From contig DCZO01000004.1 in assembly GCA_002331335.1 (NCBI GenBank), forward strand, positions 152,903 through 168,314: a stretch of 15,412 nt of DNA, written 5' to 3'. Positions within the stretch are counted from its first letter, which is position 1; every line of letters begins with the position of its first letter. This DNA comes from Nitrospira sp. UBA2082. Its GTDB lineage: Bacteria > Nitrospirota > Nitrospiria > Nitrospirales > Nitrospiraceae. The notes beneath the pieces were generated by a model, which ran no database searches, was not told the DNA's origin, and saw nothing but the letters and a program-made list of their open reading frames with translations. Of this stretch, positions 1-7,797 are shown in pieces. A program made the translations under genes and the position numbers.

Positions 1-821
1 TTCACCTGCATCCGAGTCAGGTCTTGGGCGATCACGAAGAGCGTCGGTGTTTGAAAACTCGCCACGACGGTTTGGCCGACGTCAATGTTCCGGGAGATGA
101 CGATGCCGTTCACCGGCGAGTAGATCGTCGTGTAGCCAAGATCGAGATCGGCGGAGGACAACGTGGCTCCAGCCTGGTCCACGAGCGCCTGTGTGACATC
201 CACCTGTGCGAGGGCGTCGCGGTAATTCGTGTCGGCGAGGTCGAGGTCGGATTGGGCCACGAAGCCTTGCTGCAGCAGCGTCGCCATGCGATCGCGTTCC
301 CGCTTGCGCTGCGCCGCCATATTGTTTGCTTTAGCCAGGTTGCCCTTTGCGCTCTTGAGCGCCGCGCGTGCTTGGCTTACGCGGGCCTTGAACGGCTGTT
401 GATCGATCTGAGCGAGGACTTGGCCTTGTGTGACGACGGAATTGAAGTCCGCCGAGAGCGTGGCGATCTTGCCTGATACCTGGCTGCCGACCTGGACCGA
501 GACGACGGGATTGACCGTGCCGGTCGCGGTCACGATGGAGGTGATGGGGCCCCGATCGACGGAGGCGGTCTTGTACTGCACCGGCGGCGCCCCATCGTTC
601 CACCAGGACCATGTCGCGAGTCCAATGAGGAGGACGATCCCTCCGGCCACGGCGAGGGGGGGCCATCGTCGAGTCTTTCTCTGAGGCGGCAGGACTTCGA
701 CGGGAACGGCCGTGAGTGGTCGTGTATCAGGCGGATGCGGCGCGTGCGGGATCGGCGCCTGACTTGGAACGATGTCGGTTGCCGGTGCGTGACGCGTGGG
801 ATCGGAAGGATCAATCGTCAT
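1..821 (-). CDS. MacA-like periplasmic adaptor (membrane fusion protein), 3' end outside window
   Basis: Translating the minus strand from the ATG at 821 gives 273 residues, open to the left edge. Residues 1-50 form a Pro-rich cytoplasmic tail, about 54-74 a membrane segment ending in WSWW, and about 85-145 the first half of the biotinyl-lipoyl domain (VSVQVGSQVSGKI). A hairpin of long helices follows at about 145-225. The second lipoyl half carries SPVNGIVISRNIDVGQTVVA and then SFQTPTLFVIAQDLT, which is typical of MacA-type adaptors. Such proteins bridge an inner-membrane ABC (MacB) or RND pump to an outer-membrane channel; the pump genes probably lie just outside the window. The start ATG overlaps the stop of the upstream ATPase gene (ATGA at 821-818), so translational coupling is likely. 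The exact substrate cannot be told. Confidence 0.9.
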   Translation of the reverse strand, partial: MTIDPSDPTRHAPATDIVPSQAPIPHAPHPPDTRPLTAVPVEVLPPQRKTRRWPPLAVAGGIVLLIGLATWSWWNDGAPPVQYKTASVDRGPITSIVTATGTVNPVVSVQVGSQVSGKIATLSADFNSVVTQGQVLAQIDQQPFKARVSQARAALKSAKGNLAKANNMAAQRKRERDRMATLLQQGFVAQSDLDLADTNYRDALAQVDVTQALVDQAGATLSSADLDLGYTTIYSPVNGIVISRNIDVGQTVVASFQTPTLFVIAQDLTRMQV

Positions 822-3661
822 GCCGTACCAGCCTTACGGTGAATCGCGAATGGCACACCGTTCTTCATCCGCTGCCCGATCAGTTTGCGGCCTTCCTCCG
901 CCAACAAGAGCAGCAATCCGCCGAGCGCCAACGGACCGAAGATCCAGGCCGGCAGCGGGCTTGTGCCGAAGATGTCGTTGCCGACCGGCGTATAAGTGAT
1001 TGCCGCAAGAAGGATCAGTTCGATGGCGATGCCCCAGAGCACCAACGGATTCGTCAACCAGCCGAGCCGGAACATGGACAGTCGGTCTGATCGGCAGGCG
1101 AACACGTTGGCGACCTGCGCGAGGACGATCCCGGCGAAGGTGACGGTTGTCGCCTCTCTATACAATGGAGAGGACCAATCCAGGGACGCTCCCCAGGTCC
1201 AGCCGTTCAGGTGGAGGTAGAGGAAGAAGCCGCCCATCGCCACCGCCGACTCGAGCAGTCCGAGGAACAGATAGGCCCGCAGCAAGAGTGGAACGCTCAG
1301 GAGCCGTTCGTTTCGCGGGCGAGGGGGACGTTGCATCGCGTCGCCTTGAGGCGCCTCGGTACCGAGCCCGATGGCCGGGATCATGTCGGTTCCGAGATCG
1401 ACCGCCAGGATTTGGGGGATCGTGAGTGCGAGCGGCATACCGGCGAAACCATAGCCGAGAAACGGCACGATTTCAGGGACGTTGCTGGCGAGAATGTAGG
1501 TGGAGAATTTGCGAATGTTCTCGTACACCGTGCGGCCCTCCTCGATCGCATTTACAATCGTCGCGAAGTTATCGTCGAGAAGAATAATGTCGGCAATTTC
1601 CTTGGCGACATCCGTTCCGGTGATGCCCATAGCGATGCCGATATCGGCCTTCTTCAGCGCCGGCGCATCGTTTACGCCGTCGCCGGTGACGGCGACGACC
1701 TCGCCCATCTCCTTGAGTGTGGAAACCACCCGCATTTTATGACGCGGGGCCATCCGGGCAAAGACCGGGTCCGGCTCACCCTGATGAGACGGTGTCAAGA
1801 GCTGCCGCAGGCGCTCGTCGCTCATCTGGTCCAGTTGCGATCCCTCGATCACCGGGATGAATTCGGCCGGTTGCGGTGCGACCTGATCCGGCGCAAGGCC
1901 GATCTTGCGCGCAATCGCCAGCGCTGTGAGCGGATGATCGCCGGTGATCATGACGACGCGCACACCGGCTTGCCGGCATGTGGCGATTGCCTCAGGTACT
2001 TCCCGGTGCGGCGGGTCCATCATGGCCACAAGTCCGAGGAACGTCAGGTCCGCTTCAACCGTCTCCACTTCGATGTGTTCGGGTTGGTGGGCGATGTCAC
2101 GCATGGCCACGGCAAGCACACGGTAGGCCTGCTCGGCAAACGACCGGCTCTGGCTCAAGACCTGTGCGCGCTGCTCGGGAGTCATTGGCACAGTGCTTCC
2201 ATGGATCAGGGTACTGGTACAGAGAGCCACAACCGATTCGGGAGCGCCTTTGGTGAATGCGACAAGCCGTCCTTCTACCCAGTGCAGGGTGCTCATCCGT
2301 TTCCGATCGGCGTCGAAGGCGAGCTCTCCCATGCGGCGCAAGGGTGGACGATGGGCGAGGCCGTGCTCGATGGCGAACTCAAGAAGCGCCACCTCGGTCG
2401 GATCGCCGGTCACGGCGAAACGGCCGTCGGAATGCCTGACGCGCTTCGCATTGTGGCAATGGAGCAGGGCATCGAAGAAGGATCGCCACTGCTCGGCCTC
2501 CGCCGTGCTGACCAAACGGTCTCCGGCGAAGAAACAGCTCTCTCGCGACTCGACCACAATCCCATCGGCATAGAAGCGATCCACCTTCATGCGATTTTCC
2601 GTCAGCGTGCCGGTCTTGTCGGTGCAGATCACGGTCGTGCAGCCGAGGGTTTCGACCGACGGCAGATGCTTGACCAACGCCCGGCGTTTCGCCATGCGCT
2701 GGCTGCTCATGGCGAGGGCCAGGGTGACCGTGGGGAGGAGTCCTTCTGGCACGTTGGCGACAATGATGCCGATTCCGAAAATCGCGCTGACCCAGAAGCC
2801 GAGTCCGGTCCAGAGGCCGACGGCAAAGAACAGGGCTCCCATCGCCAGCGAAATGGCGGCGACGATGCGGGTAACCTTGATAATCTCCTTCTGCAGGGTG
2901 CTGGGGCCGGTTTCGACCGTCGAGGTGAGATCGGCAATTTTCCCGAACTCCGAAGCCATGCCGGTGGCGAAAACCAGAGCGCGGCCGTGTCCCGAGAGGA
3001 TGGTCGTGCCGGCGAAGACAAGATTCGGGTGATCCAGCCAGTGTCCATCCTCCACGGATTCGGCGGTCCGCCGCTTCGGTTTCGATTCGCCGGTCAAGGC
3101 GGCATTGTCGACTCTCATTCCCGCGGCTTCGATGAGGCGCGCATCGGCCGGCACCCGTTCTCCTTCTTCCAAGATGAGGACATCGCCGGGCACAATCTCG
3201 CTCCGAACAATTTCGACGGATTGTCCGTCTCTCGTGACCCAGGCTTTGTCCGGTAATAATCGGTGGAGAGCCTGGACGGCTCGTTCCGCCTTGTATTCCT
3301 GAAAGAAGGCAAAACCGGCGTTGATGATGATGACGCAGAGAATGGCCCAGCCTAGCGTCGCCATGCCCTCGCCCGGCTTCATGTAGTCGGCAGCAAAGGA
3401 GAGACCGGCTGCGACCCACAGAAGAATGGCGAGGAAATGCGTGAACTGACGGAGGAGTCCACGGAGGATCGAGTAGTGACCCGGCCCGGCGAGAATGTTT
3501 GGTCCGCACTGAGCCAGCCGCCGTTGTGCTTCGTTGGGCGAGAGGCCGCCGCTCCCGGACTCCAGCCGTTTCAGTGCCTCCTCGATCGGAAGCCGGTTGA
3601 TGTCGTGAAAGCGGAACTCAGCCACGCGGGCCTCGGACAATGAGGATGGAACAAGGGGCAT
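818..3661 (-). CDS. P2-type cation-transporting ATPase
   Basis: A 947-residue inner-membrane ion pump driven by ATP. The N-terminal cation-ATPase domain spans about 18-90. The actuator-domain TGES is at 190-193, the M4 motif PEGLLPTVTLALAMSSQRMA starts at 305, and the phosphorylation site DKTGT has Asp348. KGAPE is at 471-475, TGD at 573-575 and the hinge GDGVNDAP at 660-667. The C-terminal membrane domain includes NVPEIVPF and DLGTDMIPA. PEGLL and DLGTDM(I/V)PAI are closer to the Na+/K+-type P2 branch than to heavy-metal P1B pumps, and there is no CPC motif or metal-binding N-terminus. The transported ion (Na+, K+, Ca2+ or H+) cannot be fixed. The ATG at 3661 lies 44 nt inside the USP gene and lacks a Shine-Dalgarno sequence. 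A GTG at 3625, preceded by CGAGG, would start at residue 13 and overlap by only 8 nt; it is a strong alternative. The stop overlaps the MacA start. Confidence 0.95.
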   Translation of the reverse strand: MPLVPSSLSEARVAEFRFHDINRLPIEEALKRLESGSGGLSPNEAQRRLAQCGPNILAGPGHYSILRGLLRQFTHFLAILLWVAAGLSFAADYMKPGEGMATLGWAILCVIIINAGFAFFQEYKAERAVQALHRLLPDKAWVTRDGQSVEIVRSEIVPGDVLILEEGERVPADARLIEAAGMRVDNAALTGESKPKRRTAESVEDGHWLDHPNLVFAGTTILSGHGRALVFATGMASEFGKIADLTSTVETGPSTLQKEIIKVTRIVAAISLAMGALFFAVGLWTGLGFWVSAIFGIGIIVANVPEGLLPTVTLALAMSSQRMAKRRALVKHLPSVETLGCTTVICTDKTGTLTENRMKVDRFYADGIVVESRESCFFAGDRLVSTAEAEQWRSFFDALLHCHNAKRVRHSDGRFAVTGDPTEVALLEFAIEHGLAHRPPLRRMGELAFDADRKRMSTLHWVEGRLVAFTKGAPESVVALCTSTLIHGSTVPMTPEQRAQVLSQSRSFAEQAYRVLAVAMRDIAHQPEHIEVETVEADLTFLGLVAMMDPPHREVPEAIATCRQAGVRVVMITGDHPLTALAIARKIGLAPDQVAPQPAEFIPVIEGSQLDQMSDERLRQLLTPSHQGEPDPVFARMAPRHKMRVVSTLKEMGEVVAVTGDGVNDAPALKKADIGIAMGITGTDVAKEIADIILLDDNFATIVNAIEEGRTVYENIRKFSTYILASNVPEIVPFLGYGFAGMPLALTIPQILAVDLGTDMIPAIGLGTEAPQGDAMQRPPRPRNERLLSVPLLLRAYLFLGLLESAVAMGGFFLYLHLNGWTWGASLDWSSPLYREATTVTFAGIVLAQVANVFACRSDRLSMFRLGWLTNPLVLWGIAIELILLAAITYTPVGNDIFGTSPLPAWIFGPLALGGLLLLLAEEGRKLIGQRMKNGVPFAIHRKAGTA

Positions 3662-4523
3662 GTCTCAGAAGACTGTCGGAGACGCTTCCGAGCTCGAGCC
3701 GTTCCCGGTTGGACAAACCGCGCGCCCCCACGACCAACAGATCGGTGAGGCTGGCGTCCGCCTGCTTCATGATATGGTCCACGATGTGGTTCTGTTGCAC
3801 GTCGGTGACGACGGCATAGCCTTCTTTGAGAAAGTCTTGTCGTATGTCGGCGACCAGCCGCTCGGCTTGTTCGATCTGGGGGCGCACAAGCGTCTCCCGC
3901 TTGGATTCAGACAGGTATCCGGCGGCAAGATCGGTGAAGGGGGACGGCACGGAGGAGAAGACCGTCACTTCGGCCGTCTCAGGCAGCAGGCCGGCTCTCA
4001 GAAACCTCGCTGCTTTGCGCGAGTGTTTCGAGTCGTCGACAGCCAGCAACACTCGGCGCAGCCGGTTCATCGGTTGCTTTACAACGAGCACCGGACAGGC
4101 CGCGAGGGAGGCGATCTTCCGTGCCACGCTGCCGAGGAGAAACCCCTTGATGTCGCTCATCCCTCTGGTGCCCAGAACGATCAGGTCCGACCCATCTTGA
4201 GTTGCACGCTGCACGATCGTGGAGGCGGGAGCTCCGTGCAGCAACAGCGCCCGCACGTCCGTGCGAGGCCGTTTTGCCGACTGGCTGAGCGCTGTCTCCA
4301 GGTAACCAGTCGCGCGACGCAGAATGGCGTCGCCGGATTTTTCCATGGCCGCTTTCACGCCCCGATAGGTTGCCACATGGGGAGCACCGGCCGGTTTCAG
4401 ATGCCGGGTGTCCAGGACGTGCAGCAAGGTCACGGAAGAGAGCGCGCTCCGCCCCAAGGCGCCGATCGCTTCGACGGCCCATTGAGAGAACTCCGATCCG
4501 TCCACTGCGCATAAGACTTTCAT
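3618..4523 (-). CDS. Universal stress protein, tandem UspA domains
   Basis: A cytoplasmic protein of 301 residues with two UspA folds. Domain 1 begins MKVLCAVDGSEFS and ends with the ATP-binding signature G-2X-G-9X-G-S in GTRGMSDIKGFLLGSVA. Domain 2 begins RRVLLAVDDSKHS and ends with GARGLSNRERLELGSVS, followed by SILIVRG. Both domains keep the nucleotide-binding pattern, so ATP binding is expected. The ATG at 4523 is chosen because AAGGAG precedes it at good spacing; an in-frame start 39 nt further upstream has no such site. It is the first gene of the minus-strand unit and its 3' end overlaps the ATPase gene, suggesting co-transcription. A USP next to a P2 ATPase recalls Rv1996-Rv1997 (ctpF) of the mycobacterial dormancy regulon; shared regulation here is inference. 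Confidence 0.93.
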   Translation of the reverse strand: MKVLCAVDGSEFSQWAVEAIGALGRSALSSVTLLHVLDTRHLKPAGAPHVATYRGVKAAMEKSGDAILRRATGYLETALSQSAKRPRTDVRALLLHGAPASTIVQRATQDGSDLIVLGTRGMSDIKGFLLGSVARKIASLAACPVLVVKQPMNRLRRVLLAVDDSKHSRKAARFLRAGLLPETAEVTVFSSVPSPFTDLAAGYLSESKRETLVRPQIEQAERLVADIRQDFLKEGYAVVTDVQQNHIVDHIMKQADASLTDLLVVGARGLSNRERLELGSVSDSLLRHAPCSILIVRGPRG

Positions 4524-4573
4524 TGCCGGCTCCTTCCATTGTCCGCTGGACTTATCATACACACAATTTCAGG

Positions 4574-4593
4574 TATCCAATCTGCATTGGATA
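4574..4593. promoter_or_regulatory. Perfect 8-bp-arm dyad upstream of the USP gene
   Basis: TATCCAAT and ATTGGATA are separated by CTGC. The dyad lies about 50-70 bp upstream of the USP start, in the 234-bp divergent gap before the CBS genes. On the minus strand it is followed by a TATGAT that could be a -10 box. The symmetry and position suggest an operator. The sequence does not match the FNR consensus (TTGAT-N4-ATCAA), and no regulator is assigned. Confidence 0.45.
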
Positions 4594-4757
4594 TGCCATG
4601 GAGGGGCGGCCGTGAAGAAGAGAATCGGCCCTGTTCTCGAAGGTTGTGATGCAGTCGGGCCGTGAAAGCAGGGAACGCACTGCGGCGTTTTGCGGCAGGG
4701 TGGAAAGTCGGACTGTGGTGATTGGCGTCAGTGTAGGGTGCGGCAGAGGAGGGATCG

Positions 4758-5216
4758 ATGGCGACGAACAAGACGAAGAAACGGGTGCGAGCCGTCAAGA
4801 AACAGGATTTTTCCTCGATGACCGTCAAGCAGGTGATGGAGCGGCGGGTACAGTCCGTTCACTTGCGGACAAAGGGGGACGTGATTGCGTCGCTGATGAT
4901 CGAAGGATTCGGGGCGGTCCCGGTCGTCGACAAACAGCGGACATTGGCGGGGATCGTCAGCGAGCATGACCTGCTGGCGGCCATCGATGACGGGCATCGT
5001 CTCGGCGAGTTGACCGCGGGGGAGATCATGACGGGTAACCCCTATTCCATTCGTCCGGAAACGAACCTGGGGACGCTGGTGCATGTGCTGCGCGCGAGCG
5101 ACCTCGTGCGCGTGCCGGTGGTCGATGCCCAAGACCGGCTGGTCGGCATCATCGCCAGGCGGGATGTGTTGCGCACGTATCTGTCCACCGGTTCGGCGAA
5201 TGGAAAGAGAAAGTGA
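4758..5216 (+). CDS. Two-CBS-domain protein (first of a tandem pair)
   Basis: A 152-residue soluble protein with a basic 15-residue head (ATNKTKKRVRAVKK) followed by a single CBS pair. CBS1 runs from about 22 (VKQVMERRVQSV) to the VPVVDKQRTLAGIVSEHDLL stretch; CBS2 runs from about 88 (AGEIMTGNP) to VPVVDAQDRLVGIIARRDVL. CBS pairs bind adenine nucleotides and usually report energy state. As a stand-alone pair without an enzyme domain it is a possible sensor or partner subunit. GGAGGG lies about 6 nt before the ATG, a strong ribosome site. It is 9 nt upstream of a second CBS protein and probably in one operon with it. Confidence 0.93.
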   Translation: MATNKTKKRVRAVKKQDFSSMTVKQVMERRVQSVHLRTKGDVIASLMIEGFGAVPVVDKQRTLAGIVSEHDLLAAIDDGHRLGELTAGEIMTGNPYSIRPETNLGTLVHVLRASDLVRVPVVDAQDRLVGIIARRDVLRTYLSTGSANGKRK

Positions 5217-5225
5217 GGAACGGCG

Positions 5226-5660
5226 ATGCGGCAAAGCGAATTCTATCTGAAAGCCTGTGATCCGAAGACGTTGACCGTCGGGCAGTTGATGCAGGATGCG
5301 GTCACGCAATGCACCGCCCGCACCGACGCTGCGACGATCGCCCACCTGATGACACATCGCAACTACGGGAGCCTCCCCGTGGTCGATGAAGAAGGAACCC
5401 TGATCGGCATCGTTACGGAGTATGATCTCTTGCAGGCGATGATCGACGGGCGTGATCTGCGGAAGATTCTGGCGACCGAGCTCATGTCGGCGCACCCGCT
5501 GACGGTGACGGAAGATCAAACGCTCGCCCAAGTGGCCGATCTGTTCCAGGACCGCTATGTCACCCGAGTCCCGGTCGTGCGGAACAAGAAGCTGGTGGGG
5601 ATCCTGGCGCGGAGAGATCTGCTCTTCGGTTATATGAGAGCGTCACAATATTGGTCGTAA
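5226..5660 (+). CDS. Two-CBS-domain protein (second of a tandem pair)
   Basis: A 144-residue paralogue of the preceding gene. CBS1 begins near residue 18 (VGQLMQDAVTQC) and includes YGSLPVVDEEGTLIGIVTEYDLL. CBS2 begins near 80 (ATELMSAHPLTV) and includes RVPVVRNKKLVGILARRDLL. A GTGAGG ribosome site overlaps the end of the previous gene's stop region. The pair probably arose by duplication, as both keep the same layout (helix, M-x-x, VPVVD, GI(V/I), (R/E)xDLL), yet they have diverged widely, which suggests different ligands or heterodimer formation. The L,D-transpeptidase start lies 29 nt downstream, so co-transcription is likely. Confidence 0.93.
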   Translation: MRQSEFYLKACDPKTLTVGQLMQDAVTQCTARTDAATIAHLMTHRNYGSLPVVDEEGTLIGIVTEYDLLQAMIDGRDLRKILATELMSAHPLTVTEDQTLAQVADLFQDRYVTRVPVVRNKKLVGILARRDLLFGYMRASQYWS

Positions 5661-5689
5661 GTCACCGTCGCTCTTTCTCCAGACGAGCG

Positions 5690-6499
5690 ATGAGATACGA
5701 ACTGTGCGCAAGCGCCATCCTCCTCTTGCTGCTCACGCTCCTTCCTCTCGTGTCCTCTGCCCAGCCTCCCGGTAAGCTGCGTGCGCCTTGCGACATTGGT
5801 TATCCCAGCGATGCGGCACTCGAATGGGACTGCCGGGTGCTGCGGTCCAGAGAATCTCTGGAAATATTGTTCGGCGACCACTGGATCAATGTTGCGCGTT
5901 TCAATCGCATCGACCGGCGCCATATCCGTGCGGGGGTGTCGATCAAGGTTCCAAGGCGGATTGAGGACCTGGCGATGTGGCAACCGATGCCTCGGTTCTA
6001 TGCGCCCGCCGAACTGGACGAGCAATTCATTCTGATCGATCTGTCTGAGCAGTTTCTCGGCGCATACGAATACGGCGCGCTCCGGTTTGCGCTTCCGATC
6101 GCTTCCGGCAACGGGCAGGGTCCCACTCCGACCGGGAAGTTCCGCCTCTCAGCGGCCCATCGCCTCCATCAATCCAGTCTCTTTACAGTCGAGGGAACCG
6201 ATCGTCCGTATCCCATGAACTACGCGCTGCGATTCCACATCAATCGTGAAGGGGTCTCGTACTGGATGCACGGGCGCGATCTGCCGGGCTATCCCGCTTC
6301 TCATGGTTGCATCGGGCTCTACGATGAACCGATGCAGAAGGAGGAGTACGGCATTCCCAAAGATCCGGAGCTGAATGACGCAAAACGCTTGTTCGAGTGG
6401 GTGTTAGGCGGTGGGGTGGAGGACGACAGGCTGATTCCGCTCCCGCACGGCCCTCGGCTTCACATTATCGGCCAGGCGCCAGTACACCCAAAGCCCTGA
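5690..6499 (+). CDS. Exported L,D-transpeptidase (YkuD domain)
   Basis: A 269-residue periplasmic peptidoglycan enzyme that forms 3-3 crosslinks or attaches proteins through meso-diaminopimelate. A signal peptide covers residues 1 to about 24 (MRYEL, then a Leu-rich core and VSSAQ). Residues 47-92 look like a divergent LysM-type module ending in IKVPRR. The YkuD domain runs from about 113 (FILIDLSEQFLGAY) to the end, with the motif HGRDLPGYPASHGCIGLYD giving His194, His205 and catalytic Cys207. The ATG at 5690 is preferred over an in-frame TTG at 5651, which overlaps the CBS gene, because it starts directly before the signal peptide; its ribosome site is weak. Cell-wall remodelling beside stress genes fits a hardening response, which is inference. 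Confidence 0.93.
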   Translation: MRYELCASAILLLLLTLLPLVSSAQPPGKLRAPCDIGYPSDAALEWDCRVLRSRESLEILFGDHWINVARFNRIDRRHIRAGVSIKVPRRIEDLAMWQPMPRFYAPAELDEQFILIDLSEQFLGAYEYGALRFALPIASGNGQGPTPTGKFRLSAAHRLHQSSLFTVEGTDRPYPMNYALRFHINREGVSYWMHGRDLPGYPASHGCIGLYDEPMQKEEYGIPKDPELNDAKRLFEWVLGGGVEDDRLIPLPHGPRLHIIGQAPVHPKP

Positions 6500-6529
6500 G
6501 GACCATGAGGCCAAAGGCTGGATTTGATG

Positions 6530-6590
6530 AGACCTTCTTCCGTATGTTGGGTACTAACGCGGAATACACACGTGTTGCGAGAGAAGGTCT
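6530..6590. repeat. 9-bp inverted repeat in the leader of the alcohol dehydrogenase gene
   Basis: AGACCTTCT at 6530-6538 is repeated inverted as AGAAGGTCT at 6582-6590. The 43-nt loop contains the 8-bp palindrome ACACGTGT. In RNA this could be a long stem ending about 15 nt before the AAGGAGG ribosome site of the dehydrogenase gene. It may be a leader structure or an operator; a chance match is possible. Confidence 0.3.
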
Positions 6591-6616
6591 ATGAGTTGCC
6601 AACCAAGGAGGCTCGG

Positions 6617-7636
6617 ATGACACAGATGACGGCCGTGCAGATTACTGCGCCAGGAGGTCCCTTCAAGACTGTCCACGCTCCCATGCCGGAACCCAGGTCC
6701 AACACCGTTCGCATTAGAGTGCAAGCCTGCGGGGTTTGCCATAGTGATGAGTTTGTCAAAGAGGGCTATTGGCCGGGACTCCACTATCCACGCGTCACGG
6801 GCCATGAAGTGGCTGGAGTAATCGATGCAGTGGGTGCCGGAGTGGTGACCTGGGAAAAAGGTCAGCGTGTCGGCGTGGGGTGGCACGGAGGACATTGCGG
6901 CGAGTGCACCCCCTGCCGCCGCGGCGATTTTCTGGGCTGCAAGAAGTTTATCGTGACCGGTTTCCATGAAGATGGCGGGTATGCCGAGTACTTGATTGCC
7001 CGTACCGAAGCGCTGGCGGCAATCCCTGATGCGCTGACGTCAACGGAAGCGGCGCCGATTCTCTGCGCCGGGATTACCACATTCAACAGCTTGCGTCACA
7101 GCGGAGCCAAGGCCGGTGATCTTGTTGCCGTCCAGGGGGTGGGCGGTCTCGGCCATCTCGGGGTGCAGTTTGCCAATAAGATGGGTTTTCATACGGTGGC
7201 CATCGGGCGAGGTCAGGACAAAGCCGAACTCGCATTGAAACTGGGAGCCGAGCGCTACCTGGACGCCGAAACGACCGATCCGGCGAAGGAACTGACGAGT
7301 CTCGGCGGAGCAGCCGTGATTCTGGCTACGGCTCCGAACAGCAAAGCGATGTCGGAGATGATCGACGGCTTGGGGGTCGGCGGCAAGCTGGTTGTCCTTG
7401 GCGCGTCGACTGATCCCATGACCGTGACACCGATTCAACTGATCGGCGCCCGCCGGACGATTCAGGGATGGCCATCGGGCAGTGCCCGCGATTCGGAGGA
7501 TGCCCTCAATTTTTGCGCCCTGACCGGTATTCGTCCGATTGTGGAGACGTTTCCCCTGGAACAGGCTCCGGCAGCCTACGACCGGATGTTGAGCGGCAAG
7601 GCCCGCTTTCGTGTGGTGCTGGCTATGCGGTCATAA
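6617..7636 (+). CDS. Zinc-dependent alcohol dehydrogenase (MDR superfamily)
   Basis: A 339-residue NAD(P)-dependent oxidoreductase that interconverts alcohols and aldehydes. Catalytic zinc ligands are visible as Cys38 (ACGVCHSDE), His63 in TGHEVAGVIDAVGAGV, and Cys150. The four structural-zinc cysteines are Cys94, Cys97, Cys100 and Cys108. The Rossmann nucleotide site is VGGLGHLGVQFA from residue 175. Keeping both zinc sites and this length matches the AdhP-like bacterial group. The ATG at 6617 has AAGGAGG about 6 nt upstream; an in-frame extension of 31 residues to 6524 has no conserved sequence and is rejected. It sits alone behind a 117-bp gap from the transpeptidase, which suggests its own promoter. 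The real substrate is unknown. Confidence 0.95.
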   Translation: MTQMTAVQITAPGGPFKTVHAPMPEPRSNTVRIRVQACGVCHSDEFVKEGYWPGLHYPRVTGHEVAGVIDAVGAGVVTWEKGQRVGVGWHGGHCGECTPCRRGDFLGCKKFIVTGFHEDGGYAEYLIARTEALAAIPDALTSTEAAPILCAGITTFNSLRHSGAKAGDLVAVQGVGGLGHLGVQFANKMGFHTVAIGRGQDKAELALKLGAERYLDAETTDPAKELTSLGGAAVILATAPNSKAMSEMIDGLGVGGKLVVLGASTDPMTVTPIQLIGARRTIQGWPSGSARDSEDALNFCALTGIRPIVETFPLEQAPAAYDRMLSGKARFRVVLAMRS

Positions 7637-7712
7637 CCGCGTGCGCTTGTTCAACGAGAACGCTATTGAAATCGGGCCCACGGTGTCGATCTTTTGGGCT
7701 CGACGATGCCGC

Positions 7713-7741
7713 TTGCGCCTGGGAGGGGACTTCGCTATATA
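7713..7741 (+). promoter_or_regulatory. Candidate sigma70 promoter for the lipoprotein gene
   Basis: TTGCGC (7713-7718) and TATATA (7736-7741) are separated by exactly 17 nt. This predicts a transcript start near 7748 and a leader of about 50 nt before the lipoprotein ATG. The -10 box is strong and the -35 box moderate. Confidence 0.5.
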
Positions 7742-7797
7742 CGTGCGGGTCAACCGAGTTGTGCTTACCCATCGCGTTGTTAAGAGGAATGGTGCAT

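Noticed and set aside
1211..3256. 681-codon open frame on the plus strand opposite the cation ATPase gene
   Set aside because: It is antisense to a clearly conserved ATPase frame, has no domain, and is low-complexity in Arg, Gly, Asp and His, as expected from the complement of GC-rich codons.
3660..4514. 284-codon plus-strand frame opposite the universal stress protein
   Set aside because: Complement of a conserved USP frame; no recognisable motif.
4728..5531. 267-codon minus-strand frame opposite both CBS genes
   Set aside because: It spans two real genes and their gap; the repeated look reflects the duplicated CBS domains on the other strand.
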